Shown: positions 4,594 through 5,757 of the stretch, in pieces
How the letters are laid out: each line of letters starts with the position of its first letter
How positions within the stretch are numbered: the stretch's first letter is position 1
Assembly (NCBI GenBank): GCA_902797915.1
Contig: CADBUK010000174.1
Span: 1 to 5,757, forward strand
Origin: Oscillospiraceae bacterium
Lineage (GTDB): Bacteria > Bacillota > Clostridia > Oscillospirales > Acutalibacteraceae
Reading direction: 5' to 3'
DNA length: 5,757 nucleotides
Position numbers and translations under genes: made by a program
Notes under the pieces: model-generated
The model's database searches: none
The model's input: only the letters and a program-made list of their open reading frames with translations
Told to the model about the DNA's origin: nothing

Positions 4594-5757
4594 TTACGCG
4601 AATTCTGCATTCATTACTACATCTGAATATACATAATGGGTTGCTCCGTCTCCGTCAGTGTAGATTACATACGCTACATAGCTCGGCGTGTAAAGCGAAC
4701 CTACGTTATTGAACTTAACCGAGAACTGATTGCCTCTCTGAGTCGGATTTGTCAAGTTCGAGCTTGTAAGGTTAACTATGAAGTTTTCCTTATCAAGATC
4801 TGCAAGCGTTAATCCGTCATGCTCGGGGTTGCCGCCGTCAAGTACAAAGCCGTAGCTCTGTGCCGTGCAGCCTGTTGGCAATACAAAGTTTGCTACAAGA
4901 TATGTCTTTCCGTTTACAGTGTCGTTAACAGGAGTCTGGATTGCATATACGCTTGCAACCTCATCAATGCTGTCAACCGCGTGAACATCAATATCCTCGC
5001 AAGCAAAGAACGTGTAGCTTGTGCCGTAGCAAAGCACCGCTTTAATTCCCATATCAGGATCATTATCATTATATACTACAAATGCCGCTGCGTTATCGTC
5101 CGTAAGTGTTACCGACTCATTGAACTTTGCTTCATAGTATTCATAATCATCTTCCGTATTATAGAAGTTAATGATGTAATCCGTTGAATTTGTGCTGCTT
5201 GAGTAGTTTACATATACCACGCAATCGCCCGTTGGTGTAAAGCTTGTGCCGCTGAGCTTTGTTGTAGTTGCTCCGTTATCATAAGATACCGAATAAGGTG
5301 CATTATCCTTTGTATGGAACGCTACGCTTGACGGAAGCACTGCCTTTGCAAATGCGAACGCACTGCCTGAAGCTACATACTGTACGTCAAGAATCTTATC
5401 CGTATGGGTGCCTCTGAGCGACTCCTTAAAGATAATCTGATAAGTATCATCCGCTCTTGAGTTACCTGTTTCAATCTGCATATCGCCCCTTACGTTAAAC
5501 GTAAAGGTATTTGCATACGTTACATGCCTTAACGCTGTTGCATTCTCCATATTCGGAGTCTGTGAGCTTACTGCCCAAGAGCATGCGAATTCGCTGCTTG
5601 CATCTACGTTCGGGTTTTTAAGTGTGATTTCGTCACCGTAGTGGAACGTGCTTGCCGACGCTGCAGCTGTTACATACGTAAACTCGCCGCCGTCATTTGC
5701 TACATATACTACGCTGTTATCTGCTTTCTTTACCTGTACAGTGTAAGGAATGTAGTT
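4594..5757 (-). CDS. Large secreted or surface beta-rich protein (N-terminus outside window)
   Basis: The frame is open from the window edge to the TAA at 4594-4596, giving the last 387 residues of a longer protein. The ATG at 5548-5550 is internal: the 69 codons before it are open and of the same composition. The residues are rich in Thr, Ser, Val, Tyr, Asn and Asp with alternating hydrophobic strands and few Lys or Arg, as in extracellular beta-sandwich proteins. Segments such as YGDEITLKNPNVDASSEFAC (about 40-59) and YGTSYTFFACEDIDVHAV (244-261) look like Big/InlB-type beta repeats, but the similarity is loose. The last 120 or so residues (VYAIQTPV to YSDVV) form a separate Ig/FnIII-like unit with AYVIYTDGDGATHYVYSDVV, a pattern I associate with Ruminococcus secreted proteins. 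No LPxTG sorting signal, dockerin or C-terminal membrane helix is present, so any anchor must be N-terminal. The 46-residue peptide gene starts 16 bases after its stop. Confidence 0.8.
   Translation of the reverse strand, partial: NYIPYTVQVKKADNSVVYVANDGGEFTYVTAAASASTFHYGDEITLKNPNVDASSEFACSWAVSSQTPNMENATALRHVTYANTFTFNVRGDMQIETGNSRADDTYQIIFKESLRGTHTDKILDVQYVASGSAFAFAKAVLPSSVAFHTKDNAPYSVSYDNGATTTKLSGTSFTPTGDCVVYVNYSSSTNSTDYIINFYNTEDDYEYYEAKFNESVTLTDDNAAAFVVYNDNDPDMGIKAVLCYGTSYTFFACEDIDVHAVDSIDEVASVYAIQTPVNDTVNGKTYLVANFVLPTGCTAQSYGFVLDGGNPEHDGLTLADLDKENFIVNLTSSNLTNPTQRGNQFSVKFNNVGSLYTPSYVAYVIYTDGDGATHYVYSDVVMNAEFA

Noticed and set aside
5548..5550. ATG as the true start of the surface protein gene
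   Set aside because: The frame is open with similar composition up to the window edge, there is no Shine-Dalgarno before this ATG, and the protein would lack a signal peptide.

Overview
The window looks like chromosomal DNA from a low-to-moderate G+C Gram-positive anaerobe, most likely a gut Clostridia member (Ruminococcaceae/Oscillospirales type). This is an inference from strong GGAGG Shine-Dalgarno sequences, Firmicutes-style Opp/Dpp permeases, a helix-turn-helix family I associate with gut Clostridia, and a Ruminococcus-like secreted beta-rich protein. Every substantial gene is on the minus strand, so transcription runs from high to low coordinates.

Reading in the direction of transcription, the window opens inside a large gene for a secreted or cell-surface protein (4594-5757, N-terminus outside the window). 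Sixteen bases after it comes a 46-residue peptide gene (4437-4577) with a basic front half containing a YxxP motif and a very acidic Asp/Gly-rich tail. The pair ends at a hairpin terminator (about 4397-4427). Next is a 189-residue protein with an Xre-like helix-turn-helix (3811-4380). A 223-base gap follows, and then a 217-residue von Willebrand factor A (VWA) protein with an intact MIDAS motif (2934-3587), which ends in a good Rho-independent terminator (2891-2929).

The gap at 3588-3810 is the least ordinary stretch. It holds an array in which a 7-base word, GCTAAAT, alternates exactly with short palindromes that differ in sequence but each fold on themselves. It also holds a 10-bp perfect inverted repeat whose one arm is the Shine-Dalgarno of the VWA gene, so a long read-through transcript could hide that site while a short transcript from a nearby TATAAT would not. 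On the plus strand there is also a strong Shine-Dalgarno in front of a 13-codon ORF.

The rest (1-2803) is the start of an oligopeptide/dipeptide ABC importer operon: a promoter (TTGAAA-17-TATTAT), a leader of roughly 105 bases with a 14-base inverted repeat, then oppB, oppC and oppD, each separated by 13 bases. oppD is cut by the window edge after residue 216. The substrate-binding protein and any second ATPase are not in the window, so the substrate cannot be specified.
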